A stretch of DNA of 33,672 bases, taken from positions 1-33,672 of the forward strand of contig JALFAQ010000032.1 of the NCBI GenBank assembly GCA_022772305.1, in the 5' to 3' direction. Source of the stretch: Corynebacterium glucuronolyticum (GTDB lineage: Bacteria > Actinomycetota > Actinomycetes > Mycobacteriales > Mycobacteriaceae). A program made the position numbers and the translations under genes. Of this stretch, positions 8,006 through 15,599 are shown piece by piece; the stretch's first letter is position 1, and each line of letters begins with the position of its first letter. Under the pieces are notes generated by a model. The model ran no database searches. It saw nothing but the letters and a program-made list of their open reading frames with translations, and was not told the DNA's origin.

Positions 8006-10492
8006 CTAACTGCCAAGAATCCGCTGAATTTGCTTGCCAAGCGGACCCGGAATCATGAGAAGGTGCTGCTGAAATGCAACAAAAACTCCGGCGACGATAC
8101 CGAGGATACCGACGATAGTCAGAGGGACAGCAATCTTCCAAGGTTCTATATCTCCTCCAGACCCCTGTGGTTGCTCTGTCGGACGGTCCGGGACAGGAAC
8201 ATCCTGCGGTTCAGGGGTTGCAGGTGAAACAGCTATACGCTTGGCTAACTCATCTCGGGCGGCGGTACCGATAGCGAAGGTCAGGATCTGCGGAGTAGTA
8301 GGTACCGGCTTGGTCACTCCGCCGTCTTGTTTGTCCGCAGTGAATTTCACCTCAAACTGATAGATTCCTGGCTTACTGAACCCCCAATTGAGGTGCTGGT
8401 GCCTGGCGAACCCTGTGTCTATGATTGCGTCGCCTTTCGCAGAGTTAAGTACTAGGGTCGCGGATCCCCCGAGCGTAGGGTTAGTCCATGCTCCCCACTG
8501 GGCTCCTTCTGGCACGCTAACCGGATTCACTTCAAAACGTACATCTCCAGAGAAGTCGGAATAATTCAGTCTTTGCGTGTCATAACCGGGCCAAACAATG
8601 TAACGGTTCTGGGTTTCTGGTAGGAGATAGAACTTGTCCGTTCCTAGAAAATCGAAGTCAGAACCGGTGAGATAGCGTGACCGTTTGATATGTGCGTTAT
8701 CGCCCACTCCCAGTGCGACCTGGTCAGGTGTACGCTCAACTGTGCTCTTCGCATACTCTCCAGTCTCGTCCTTAACAGTCACCCCCAATCCATCTCTTCC
8801 ACCAGTTGCAGTGATGTCCACGTGACCCGCATTTAATAGGTATTTGATTGTGCCGAGCTGGGGCGGGCGATTATTCCCTGTCTTTTTAGGCATATCCTGT
8901 TCAGATTCCCTGTTTGGCCTCGTGGTTTCCGTGGCCGGAGGCATATCCACAGTCTCTGTAGGTGTCGCAACCGTCGATGATTCTTCTGAGGAAGGTTTCT
9001 TGCCACTCGTTGTAGGAAGATAGTCATGAAGATGGATGCCCTCGGCAGACTTGAAGTCTTCGGTAAGAACCCTGTGATAGATTTTTTGCGGTTGGGCAGC
9101 ATATTCGGGGTGCGGCGAGAACTCAATGACCAAGCGATTACCATCTAGCAGTCCACCGTCGTAAGTGTCTACCTTTGCCTTGCCGTTCTCTACCAGGAGT
9201 TGGTTATAGTTTGCAGGGTCTTTGTCGCTTTCATTGGTGTACCACAGTGCGGTGAGAACACCACGCAGGTTGTTATCGTCTGCGGTGAACTCGAGGATGG
9301 AATAATCTTCATCGCGGGAGGATACCGAAAATTCAAATCCCGGCTCAGAAAGTACGCGTGCTGGGTCGTTGGTGGGTTCCTTTGCTGCAGGGAAGAAAGT
9401 ACGCAGATTTGTTCCATCTTGCCACGTTGTTGAGGATTCTTTTGTACTCTTGACTTCCCCAGGGTTGTAGGCGACGGGTGCGGAAATCCAGCGCGCTCCT
9501 TGTCCTGTTGGAGTGAACACAGCCTGGATTTGCGAAGCTCGAGGCCCAAGGAGTTCTGCCCAGGTAGCCTCGCCGTTTGTGACAGGAAGGTCAGTGAGGA
9601 AATAGCCGTCAATAAGCAGTGTGAGCGTTCCAGTGACATCAGAACCGGGCGCGTGGAAAGTAATGTCGGTGAGGTTTTCATCACCACTGCGGTCACGGCC
9701 GGTATGCGGTGCGAGAGAAAGAGTATATCCCGTGGTATCTCCTGTAGATGCAGCGGAGTAGCGATCCTTGAGGCTGGAAGTTGCTTGCTCTGCTGGCTTC
9801 TGCCCGCCAACTTGAACGGCGAGAACTTGTGGCTTACTTGCCACAAAGCGGCCATCATTGGTACGCGCACTGGCCCGATAGGTAAGCTCATAGCGACCTG
9901 GTTTAGTGAATGCTGTGTAATTATGGGTGTGCGATCCCTTTGTTAGCGGAGTAGATTTTGGAGCGTCATCAGTCGTCCCGAGCAGCAGATAGGGGGACTC
10001 CTCCACATCTTGGTAATTAAATAAGTGCATCTCTCCGGGGCCATCGACTGAGACAAGATCAAGGGAAGTGGTCCTCCCCCGAAAATCCTCGGAAGGCAGA
10101 CTCTCATCCGCGCCGAAGCCCCACCACACAGGATCCTTATTGCTGTCTGCTACCTGTGGAGTGGAATAAACGACATCGCCGGGCTTGCCCAACCAGTCAA
10201 AGCCAGTTTCCGGAAGCTCAAACTGGTAGGTGGGAATTGACTCTTTATTCCATCCTTTACCGACCCAAATAACGGAATCTTCGACAAGAGGAATGGGGCC
10301 TGTATTGGTACGGAGTTCAAAGGAGTTCGAACCTCCTGTGTAGAACACTTTCGGCGCATCTACGTGAGTACGAGTAGCAACAAATTTTCCATCGTCGGGA
10401 CCAGCGAAGACGGGAGCAGGTAGCAATGTAGCGGAAGCAATGAGCGCACCGATAGTGCACAGGGTGGTAGCGCGTACATAAACCAAGGACAC
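8006..10492 (-). CDS. Large surface-anchored protein with TIGR03769-type modules
   Basis: An 828-aa secreted protein starting at GTG, with GAAAGGA 10 nt upstream. The signal peptide covers residues 1-30 (cleavage after VFA). The first module (about 35-228) ends with SHTHNYTAF and a beta-rich KPGRYEL segment. A middle beta-rich region (about 245-490) has lower similarity. A Ser/Thr/Pro-rich stretch separates it from a final canonical module (about 550-745), which opens AGHVDITATGGRDGLGV and contains HQHLNWGF. A proline-rich spacer precedes a membrane helix (about 778-802) and a basic C-terminal tail; there is no LPxTG. In the closest known setting, C. diphtheriae, a large surface-anchored protein (CmrA) is among zinc-regulated genes. 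That parallel is my inference, supported by a Zur-like palindrome upstream. Confidence 0.8.
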   Translation of the reverse strand: MSLVYVRATTLCTIGALIASATLLPAPVFAGPDDGKFVATRTHVDAPKVFYTGGSNSFELRTNTGPIPLVEDSVIWVGKGWNKESIPTYQFELPETGFDWLGKPGDVVYSTPQVADSNKDPVWWGFGADESLPSEDFRGRTTSLDLVSVDGPGEMHLFNYQDVEESPYLLLGTTDDAPKSTPLTKGSHTHNYTAFTKPGRYELTYRASARTNDGRFVASKPQVLAVQVGGQKPAEQATSSLKDRYSAASTGDTTGYTLSLAPHTGRDRSGDENLTDITFHAPGSDVTGTLTLLIDGYFLTDLPVTNGEATWAELLGPRASQIQAVFTPTGQGARWISAPVAYNPGEVKSTKESSTTWQDGTNLRTFFPAAKEPTNDPARVLSEPGFEFSVSSRDEDYSILEFTADDNNLRGVLTALWYTNESDKDPANYNQLLVENGKAKVDTYDGGLLDGNRLVIEFSPHPEYAAQPQKIYHRVLTEDFKSAEGIHLHDYLPTTSGKKPSSEESSTVATPTETVDMPPATETTRPNRESEQDMPKKTGNNRPPQLGTIKYLLNAGHVDITATGGRDGLGVTVKDETGEYAKSTVERTPDQVALGVGDNAHIKRSRYLTGSDFDFLGTDKFYLLPETQNRYIVWPGYDTQRLNYSDFSGDVRFEVNPVSVPEGAQWGAWTNPTLGGSATLVLNSAKGDAIIDTGFARHQHLNWGFSKPGIYQFEVKFTADKQDGGVTKPVPTTPQILTFAIGTAARDELAKRIAVSPATPEPQDVPVPDRPTEQPQGSGGDIEPWKIAVPLTIVGILGIVAGVFVAFQQHLLMIPGPLGKQIQRILGS

Positions 10493-10535
10493 TTCTGAAA
10501 ATTCCTTTCAATAGACTTGAGAGTTTCAAGACTAT

Positions 10536-10550
10536 TGAAAATAATATTCA
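10536..10550 (-). promoter_or_regulatory. Zur/Fur-like operator over the surface-gene promoter
   Basis: The 15-mer TGAAAATAATATTCA is a near-perfect palindrome (TGAA and TTCA arms with an A/T centre), the pattern of actinobacterial Zur boxes. It lies 44-58 nt upstream of the GTG start. Read on the minus strand it contains TATTAT, a candidate -10 element, so binding would block transcription. The assignment to Zur rather than another Fur-family protein is inferred from the downstream gene type. Confidence 0.55.
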
Positions 10551-10571
10551 TTTCAAAGTCCACTCCGTAGG

Positions 10572-10592
10572 GTTACCTCACTTGGGGGTAAC
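10572..10592. promoter_or_regulatory. GTTACC-N9-GGTAAC inverted repeat
   Basis: Perfect 6-bp arms separated by 9 nt, about 80-100 nt upstream of the surface-protein start. It may bind a second regulator. It does not match the DtxR consensus well. Confidence 0.35.
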
Positions 10593-10785
10593 TATATGCG
10601 TCCGAGCTGGGAAAAAGATCTATCTAGACTGTGACGCCTTCCCCCTTTACCCTCCGTGCAACGGTGTAACACTATGAGTTCCACGGTACCCCCAGGACAA
10701 GGCCCTCTGCCATGTTCCGTATCCTCTCAAAAACAGGCAGGAACAAAACCCAGGACGATTCACACCCCCTCAATCGTTTTCCCGT

Positions 10786-11394
10786 TTAACTGTTCAACTC
10801 CTCGTAGCGTGACACTGCCACCTCCTTAGCAATGTTGAGACATAGGTCTTGCGGGAAACCCCTCCTAACCACGACTCCAACGAGTCGACGCAGAATCCTG
10901 TTATGTTCCTTCCGGTCAGCTGGAATCGTTTTGATGGAACGCGCTTTTTTTTCGATGAGAGTACGCACCATCGATTCCTCGTCCTCGTCGGTAATCTGCT
11001 CCAACGCGTGCGCCCGGATCTCCGCGTTCACACCTTTACATTTCAATTCTCTATCCAAAACCATCGCTGACTTACCGCGTCGAGCATGCCGCACGCGAAC
11101 CCATTCCTCAGCAAACAGGACATCGTCGACAAGCCCCGCCCTTTTCAGCTCTTCAACAACAGCAAGGACAACATCTCGGGGGAAATCCGCCTGCACAAGT
11201 CTCTCGGTGAGCTCATATGCCGAGCGCATTCGCGAGTCCAAGAGCATGAGAGCCCTCTCTCGGACAGGCTGAGCGGCAGACTCCGCAGCGGGATCGAAAA
11301 ACAAGGATGTATCCGACTTTTCCCATTCATCGATCGCACGGGAAAGGAGGGCGATCTTCTCTTCTTTAGTGGGTTTATGAGGGTTCTGAACCAT
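10786..11394 (-). CDS. recX: RecA regulatory protein RecX
   Basis: This 202-aa protein binds RecA filaments and limits their activity. The ATG at 11394 has GAAAGGA 9 nt upstream; the upstream in-frame GTG at 11421 lies in the terminator and is not preferred. The RecX three-helix repeats are visible: ALMLLDSRMRSAYELTERLVQADFP, LVDDVLFAEEWVRVRHARRG with the conserved D-x-x-F/Y-A-x-x-W-V-x-x-R core, and a C-terminal RRLVGVVVRRGFP repeat. It follows recA on the same strand, the standard order, but an intrinsic terminator lies between them, so recX is probably expressed by read-through at a lower level. Confidence 0.93.
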   Translation of the reverse strand: MVQNPHKPTKEEKIALLSRAIDEWEKSDTSLFFDPAAESAAQPVRERALMLLDSRMRSAYELTERLVQADFPRDVVLAVVEELKRAGLVDDVLFAEEWVRVRHARRGKSAMVLDRELKCKGVNAEIRAHALEQITDEDEESMVRTLIEKKARSIKTIPADRKEHNRILRRLVGVVVRRGFPQDLCLNIAKEVAVSRYEELNS

Positions 11395-11410
11395 GTCACT
11401 ACATCCTTTC

Positions 11411-11444
11411 AAATAAAACACACCCGCCGGTAGCGGCGAGTGTG
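11411..11444 (-). terminator. Intrinsic terminator/attenuator between recA and recX
   Basis: On the minus strand an 11-bp stem (arms 11444-11434 and 11429-11419, one G-T pair) with loop CTAC is followed by TTTTATTT. It starts 10 nt after the recA stop, and its T-tract runs into the recX ribosome binding site region. It would reduce recX transcription relative to recA. Confidence 0.8.
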
Positions 11445-11453
11445 CGCAGGAAG

Positions 11454-12629
11454 CTATTTTTCAGTGTCGTCCTCGGAGGTTTCCTCGTCAACATCGTCGA
11501 ACGAGTAGGCATCGTCATCAATATCGACGTTGGGAACCACATCAACGAGATCATCAGAGAGCTCATCGGTGTCTTCATCTTCCACCGCAGAGTACTTACC
11601 CACCTTAAGCTTGCGGAAAATCTTATCTTCAATCTCGTCGGCCAGCTCCGGATTGGACTTCAAGAACTGGCGGGACTTCTCTTTACCTTGGCCGAGCTGA
11701 TCCCCTTCGTAGGTAAACCAGGAACCGGACTTTATGACAATGCCGTTTTCCACGCCCAGATCGATGATGGAGGATTCGCGGGAAATGCCCTCACCGAACA
11801 TGATGTCGAACTCGGCGATCTTGAATGGCGGGGACACCTTGTTCTTTACGACCTTCAACTTAGTGCGGTTGCCGATCGCGTCGCCGCCATCCTTGAGCGT
11901 TTGGATGCGGCGAATATCACAGCGCACCGAGGCGTAGAACTTTAGCGCCTTACCGCCGGTCGTAGTCTCCGGCGAGCCGAACATGACACCGATCTTCTCT
12001 CGCAACTGGTTAATGAAGATTGCCGTCGTACCGGACTGGTACAGCGCACCGGTCATCTTGCGGAGTGCCTGGCTCATGAGGCGAGCTTGGAGGCCAACGT
12101 GGGAATCACCCATGTCGCCCTCGATTTCGGCCTTGGGTGTTAGTGCTGCCACCGAGTCGATGACGACCATGTCAATGGCACCGGAGCGAATGAGCATGTC
12201 GGCGATTTCCAACGCCTGCTCGCCGGTATCGGGCTGGGACACGAGCAGCTGGTCGGTGTCGACGCCGAGCTTCTTGGCGTACTCGGGGTCGAGGGCGTGC
12301 TCCGCGTCGATGAAGGCAGCGATTCCGCCGTCCTTCTGCGCCGACGCGATGGCGTGGAGGGCGACCGTCGTCTTACCGGACGATTCTGGCCCGTAGATCT
12401 CCACGATGCGACCACGCGGGAAACCACCGATGCCCAAGGCTACGTCGATGGCCGTGTTACCGGAGGAGATTGCAGCAATCGGCGGGTGCTTCTCCTCGCC
12501 AAGGCGCATGATTGAGCCCTTACCAAAGTCTTTCTCAATCTTCTTAAGGGCAGCATCCAGCGCCTTTTCACGGTCGCTCCCGCTGGATTTGGTTACTGAC
12601 TTCTTCGATGTCGTCGTTTTCCGTGCCAT
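11454..12629 (-). CDS. recA: Recombinase RecA
   Basis: A 391-aa RecA: ATP-dependent strand exchange in recombinational repair and co-protease for LexA. Walker A GPESSGKT is at residues 80-87, followed by the usual core including VVIDSVAAL (Walker B), [10 protein letters not shown] and [22 protein letters not shown] (L2). There is no intein, unlike M. tuberculosis RecA. The C-terminus (about 345-391) is a long acidic Asp/Glu tail, longer than in E. coli. AAGGAAAAGGAACTG precedes the ATG. A LexA-like box and -10 element lie about 220 nt upstream, indicating SOS control. Confidence 0.97.
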   Translation of the reverse strand: MARKTTTSKKSVTKSSGSDREKALDAALKKIEKDFGKGSIMRLGEEKHPPIAAISSGNTAIDVALGIGGFPRGRIVEIYGPESSGKTTVALHAIASAQKDGGIAAFIDAEHALDPEYAKKLGVDTDQLLVSQPDTGEQALEIADMLIRSGAIDMVVIDSVAALTPKAEIEGDMGDSHVGLQARLMSQALRKMTGALYQSGTTAIFINQLREKIGVMFGSPETTTGGKALKFYASVRCDIRRIQTLKDGGDAIGNRTKLKVVKNKVSPPFKIAEFDIMFGEGISRESSIIDLGVENGIVIKSGSWFTYEGDQLGQGKEKSRQFLKSNPELADEIEDKIFRKLKVGKYSAVEDEDTDELSDDLVDVVPNVDIDDDAYSFDDVDEETSEDDTEK

Positions 12630-12714
12630 CAGTTCCTTTTCCTTAATTATCGTCTGTAAAAGAGTAACTCTCGAGTGCGTGCAGCCCGCGAGTCGCCGCG
12701 CCCTTCAAACGCGG

Positions 12715-12795
12715 CTACTTGTTAGACGGTCCAACCCGGGCAAAAGGATCCCGCGGGGGTAAAAATCTTTTTGCCACCATGGAATCAACGAGCAT
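12715..12795 (-). CDS. Possible 26-aa leader peptide in the recA 5' UTR
   Basis: Within the predicted recA leader an ATG at 12795 opens a 26-codon frame ending in TAG at 12717-12715. The peptide reads MLVDSMVAKRF then LPPRDPFARVGPSNK. AAGAGA lies 5-7 nt before the ATG as a weak ribosome binding site. It lies between the predicted transcription start (about 12843) and recA (12629). It could be chance or an upstream regulatory ORF; the Pro- and Arg-rich middle would be a natural pausing segment. Low confidence. Confidence 0.25.
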   Translation of the reverse strand: MLVDSMVAKRFLPPRDPFARVGPSNK

Positions 12796-12849
12796 GCCGT
12801 CTCTTTTCGCTTCCGTGCACACCGTACGCGATCGCTTGATCCGTAGAAC

Positions 12850-12872
12850 ACTATACCTGCACATCTGTTCGA
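12850..12872 (-). promoter_or_regulatory. recA promoter with LexA (SOS) box
   Basis: On the minus strand TCGAACAGATGTGCAG (12872-12857) matches the Gram-positive/actinobacterial SOS box core GAAC-N4-GTTC with one mismatch (GTGC). TATAGT, a good -10 element, follows at 12855-12850. LexA bound here would cover the -35/-10 spacer. The implied leader is about 215 nt. Confidence 0.7.
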
Positions 12873-12942
12873 AAAGCGTGCCCGCCTTGGCGTGGCGTGT
12901 ACAGGCGGGCCCCTACCGGCCCCAAAACACGAGTTTCACCTA

Positions 12943-13155
12943 TCAGGGCAGGTCTTTTGGCCCCCAACGGCGATCCTGCGGCACCTCAAAATCATCGCAC
13001 AGCTTCTCCCAAATATCCCGCACGTCCGTTTCGGTGTTCAAGAGGTTGGCCGCGGTGTCACCGAGACCGGAGATCTGGTGGTGATCGACGATGTAATGAC
13101 CACGGGACTCGCCAAACTCGTGGTGCACAAGCTCGTAGAAGTGGTTGAGACGCAT
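12943..13155 (-). CDS. DUF3046 family protein
   Basis: A 70-aa protein of unknown function. MRLNHFYELVHHEFGESRG at the N-terminus and the C-terminal IWEKLCDDFEVPQDRRWG are the conserved ends of DUF3046 (typically MRLseFw...FgevyA...W.alCdafdVPeerRWG). I start at the ATG giving MRL, as in the family; an in-frame ATG lies three codons upstream and another nine codons upstream. No clear ribosome binding site is seen, and TACTAT just upstream could be a -10 for a leaderless mRNA. In mycobacteria the homologue (Rv2738c) is likewise next to recA. Confidence 0.85.
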   Translation of the reverse strand: MRLNHFYELVHHEFGESRGHYIVDHHQISGLGDTAANLLNTETDVRDIWEKLCDDFEVPQDRRWGPKDLP

Positions 13156-13202
13156 ACCGCACATAGTACAGCGAACACTCATCGTGACGAGCCACCCGTA
13201 TC

Positions 13203-13216
13203 TTTCTCCGGAGAAA
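13203..13216. promoter_or_regulatory. Perfect 14-bp palindrome TTTCTCCGGAGAAA
   Basis: A perfect palindrome about 50 bp upstream of the DUF3046 start and 140 bp upstream of bioY, in the divergent promoter region. It may be an operator; no regulator is suggested by the sequence alone. Confidence 0.35.
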
Positions 13217-13332
13217 ACATCCCGTACCCCGCTATCCGCTCCTCCACTCACCTCCCCGTAGCACACCCCACCATGAGCACACTATCTTGCCGAGCAAGGG
13301 CAATTAACCCCGTTCATCTTTCTTAAACTACT

Positions 13333-13354
13333 TTCAATTGCTAAAGTAATTGAA
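13333..13354 (+). promoter_or_regulatory. bioY promoter with inverted-repeat operator
   Basis: TTCAATT (13333-13339) and AATTGAA (13348-13354) are perfect 7-bp inverted arms with an 8-nt spacer. The spacer contains TAAAGT, a candidate -10 element, which ends 9 nt before the GTG start, so the mRNA may be leaderless. A repressor bound here would occlude the promoter. Corynebacterial biotin genes are controlled by BioQ (TGAAC-N3-GTTAC). TGAAC is present at 13351-13355 but its partner is not, so the regulator is unclear. Confidence 0.5.
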
Positions 13355-13356
13355 CT

Positions 13357-13929
13357 GTGAACAATAACTCTTCTTTTGATGTACGCGACCTCGGCTACAT
13401 TGCCGTCTTCGCTGCTCTTATCTCCGTACTTGCCTTCGTCAGCGTCCCGGTTGGCGTTCTTGGCGTACCGATCGTTTTGCAGAATACCGCCGTTATCCTG
13501 GCCGGTATGGTTCTCGGTCCCAAGCGGGGATCCCTCTCGGTTATCCTGTGGCTGGTTGTCGGCCTCGTCCTCCCTGTGATTTCCGGCAAGACGCTTCTCA
13601 CTGCCATCGTCGGCCCAACTATCGGCTACCTCGTAGGCTACCTCATCGCCACCGCCATCGCTGGCTACATCGCCTACAAGGCTCCCCGCCAGCGTGGTGC
13701 CCTCATCGGCTACCTGGCCGTCGCCGGCGTCCTCGGCCTCCTCGTTGAATACGGTGCTGGCATCGTCGGCCTTATCTTCCGCGCAGGACTTGATTGGGGC
13801 ACGGCGTTTACCTCGCAGCTGGTATTCATCCCCACCGACCTCATCGAGGTTGTGTTCTGGATCGCCATCGCCGTGGCTGTGCACATGGCCTTCCCCGGCC
13901 TTCGTCCGCAGAAGATCATTACCGCCTAG
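13357..13929 (+). CDS. bioY: Biotin ECF transporter S component BioY
   Basis: A 190-aa integral membrane protein that binds biotin and, with the ecfA and ecfT products downstream, imports it. Six hydrophobic segments are visible. The family hallmarks are the segment VSVPVGVLGVPIVLQNTAVILAG (residues about 29-51) and PVISGKTLLTAIVGPTIGYLVGY. The start is GTG, with no ribosome binding site but a -10 box close upstream. The product is about the usual BioY length. It is the first gene of bioY-ecfA-ecfT, the BioYMN arrangement of corynebacteria. Confidence 0.93.
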   Translation: MNNNSSFDVRDLGYIAVFAALISVLAFVSVPVGVLGVPIVLQNTAVILAGMVLGPKRGSLSVILWLVVGLVLPVISGKTLLTAIVGPTIGYLVGYLIATAIAGYIAYKAPRQRGALIGYLAVAGVLGLLVEYGAGIVGLIFRAGLDWGTAFTSQLVFIPTDLIEVVFWIAIAVAVHMAFPGLRPQKIITA

Positions 13930-13954
13930 AATTCTCCAGCAGAGCCCGTGAGGG

Positions 13955-13994
13955 AAAGCCCCCAGTTGCCCGCCGCGGCATAGTTGGGGGCTTT
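13955..13994 (+). terminator. Hairpin between bioY and ecfA (attenuator-like)
   Basis: AAAGCCCCCA (13955-13964) pairs with TGGGGGCTTT (13985-13994) across a 20-nt loop, followed by TC rather than a long T run. It lies between bioY and the ATPase gene and could reduce transcription of the latter relative to the S component, or protect the bioY 3' end. Confidence 0.55.
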
Positions 13995-14040
13995 TCACCT
14001 GTTATCCGTCGCAATAAAGAGAGAAGAATCGGAACACATC

Positions 14041-14733
14041 GTGCCCACCATTGATTTTTCAGACGTGGAAGTCCGCTACGATAACCGCGTCGTCCTTCGC
14101 CCCATCAGCTGTAGCCTGACCGAAAGTCGCGTGGGAATTGTGGGCGCGAACGGATCCGGCAAGTCCACGTTCCTGCGCCTTATCAACGGACTGGGCACGC
14201 CCACCGCCGGCACTGTCAGCGTGGACGGACTGTCTGTCGCCGACCATGGAAAGCAGGTGCGGAAAAAGGTTGGCTTCATGTTCTCCGATGCGGAGAACCA
14301 GATCATTATGCCGACGGTAAAGGAGGACATTGGTTTTTCGCTCAAGAGATTCAAGTTGTCCGCGAAGGAGCGTGAAGCCCGTTCCCTCGCCATGTTAGAA
14401 CGCTACGGGCTAGCAAACCACGTGGATGACTCCCCTTACACACTCTCCGGCGGACAGAAACAGCTCCTAGCCTTGGCCTCCATTCTCATCATGGAGCCGT
14501 CCGTTATTCTCCTCGACGAGCCGACGACGTTGCTGGATCTGCGCAACCGTGTGCGTATCAAAAAGGAATTGGCCTGCCTTGACCAGCAGATTATTGTCGC
14601 AACGCACGATCTCAACCTCCTCGAGGGGTTCGATCGCGTTCTCTACATCGCCGACGGTGTCATTCGCGCTGACGGCTCGCCCGATGATGTTCTTCCCACC
14701 TACGTTTCGGAGATGACCGATGACGGTAACTAG
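14041..14733 (+). CDS. bioM: ECF transporter ATPase (BioM / EcfA)
   Basis: A 230-aa ABC ATPase energising biotin uptake. The GTG at 14041 is preferred (GGAA 8 nt upstream); the open frame continues upstream into the terminator-like hairpin at 13955-13994. Walker A GANGSGKST is at 35-43, Q-loop ENQ at 85-87, signature LSGGQ at 135-139, Walker B ILLDEP at 156-161 and the H-loop ATHDL at 187-191. The SDAENQ Q-loop context is typical of ECF/CbiO-type ATPases. Its 3' end overlaps the next gene by 14 nt. Confidence 0.92.
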   Translation: MPTIDFSDVEVRYDNRVVLRPISCSLTESRVGIVGANGSGKSTFLRLINGLGTPTAGTVSVDGLSVADHGKQVRKKVGFMFSDAENQIIMPTVKEDIGFSLKRFKLSAKEREARSLAMLERYGLANHVDDSPYTLSGGQKQLLALASILIMEPSVILLDEPTTLLDLRNRVRIKKELACLDQQIIVATHDLNLLEGFDRVLYIADGVIRADGSPDDVLPTYVSEMTDDGN

Positions 14734-15340
14734 GTTTATCCCGCTCGCCCTCTACGTCCCCGGGGATTCCCCTGTCCACCGCATGCCCGCTGGGTGGAAA
14801 ATGGTGGTTCTCCTGGCGTTCATTATCGCTTCGGCGCTTTTTGCCCCAACCCCCTGGCACGCATTGGCATGGCTCGTCCTCCCGCTCATCGCTTACGGGG
14901 TCGCACGCATCCACGTGGACGTGGCTATCGGACAAATCCTCACCCCCTTGCCCATCATCTTGTTCTTCGGTGCCTTCACGTGGTGGCAGCGTGGCTTCCC
15001 AGCGGCTCTCACCATGGTTCTCACCTTCACCGCAGCCATCGCTGCAGCTACTCTCCTCACCCTTACGACCACCATCGAGGAGCTTCTCGACGGCCTGGAG
15101 CGCTGGCTTGCTCCCCTGTCGCGGTTCGGGGTCAACCCCGAACTCGTTGCTCTCGCGATTTCGCTGACGATCCGACTTATTCCGCTTATCGCAATGAGTG
15201 CCGTACAGGTCCTCCAAGCTCGGAAGGCGCGTGGCGCCGACCATTCGCTCCTCGCCTTCGGCATTCCATTTATCGTCTCTGCCATTAGGCGGTCACAAGC
15301 TGTGGGCGATGCGCTTGTTGCCCGTGGCGTTGGTGACTAG
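14720..15340 (+). CDS. bioN: ECF transporter T component (BioN / EcfT)
   Basis: A 206-aa transmembrane coupling protein linking the ATPase to BioY. Hydrophobic segments lie at about 28-42, 47-66, 74-90, 97-118 and near the C-terminus. Two Ala-Arg motifs that contact the ATPase are visible: QARKARG (166-172) and ARGVG (201-205) at the extreme C-terminus. The ATG overlaps the ecfA end by 14 nt, implying translational coupling. It is shorter than many EcfT proteins (about 250-260 aa) but normal for BioN. Confidence 0.92.
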   Translation: MTVTRFIPLALYVPGDSPVHRMPAGWKMVVLLAFIIASALFAPTPWHALAWLVLPLIAYGVARIHVDVAIGQILTPLPIILFFGAFTWWQRGFPAALTMVLTFTAAIAAATLLTLTTTIEELLDGLERWLAPLSRFGVNPELVALAISLTIRLIPLIAMSAVQVLQARKARGADHSLLAFGIPFIVSAIRRSQAVGDALVARGVGD

Positions 15341-15348
15341 TTTCACTG

Positions 15349-15364
15349 CGCAAAAGGTTTTGCG
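15349..15364 (+). terminator. Small palindromic hairpin after the biotin operon
   Basis: CGCAAAA and TTTTGCG are perfect arms around GG, starting 9 nt after the bioN stop. The stem is only 7 bp and lacks a T run, so it is a weak candidate terminator. Confidence 0.35.
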
Positions 15365-15563
15365 GTGGTAAGACTTCGTTCTGTCCACCATGGTTTAGCG
15401 ACACCATGTGTTACCTTGCCATTTGGCCCCAAAACGCAATGGCCACACAAAGATACGACCTTCATCACCACCAGCCGGAGCCGAAAACCACCCCCGATCA
15501 GGGTAATGCGCCATGCAAATTCACAGCGTACGGACAAAGACACGGCTAATTCACAGCATTTCT

Positions 15564-15593
15564 TTGACAATCAGCAGGTTCTTCACCAAAATT
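15564..15593 (+). promoter_or_regulatory. Promoter of the small secreted protein gene
   Basis: TTGACA (15564-15569) is followed after 18 nt by AAAATT (15588-15593), which ends 6 nt before the ATG at 15600. This spacing predicts a leaderless transcript. Confidence 0.5.
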
Positions 15594-15599
15594 ACAAGT

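Larger units (their letters stand above)
10493..10785. other. Intergenic region between surface gene and recX
   Basis: Holds the leader and promoter of the surface-protein gene: a Zur-like palindrome at 10536-10550, a CTTGA/TCAAG inverted repeat at 10516-10530 and a GTTACC/GGTAAC inverted repeat at 10572-10592. Beyond 10600 I see no gene. ACGATT/AATCGT (about 10754-10776) is a weak hairpin after recX. Confidence 0.5.

Noticed and set aside
7654..8040. 128-codon minus-strand frame between the surface-protein genes
   Set aside because: It overlaps both neighbours, lacks a good ribosome binding site, and its translation looks random (Cys-, Trp- and Arg-rich without motifs).
10561..10600. DtxR/iron box upstream of the surface-protein gene
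   Set aside because: GTTACC/GGTAAC arms with 9-nt spacing do not fit the TTAGGTTAG-type DtxR consensus; kept only as an unassigned inverted repeat.
11454..12629. RecA intein, as in M. tuberculosis
   Set aside because: The RecA frame is 391 aa with all motifs contiguous; there is no room for an intein.
13984..14040. Longer start for the ECF ATPase gene
   Set aside because: The extension would begin inside the hairpin at 13955-13994 and adds residues absent from ABC ATPases; the GTG at 14041 fits the fold.
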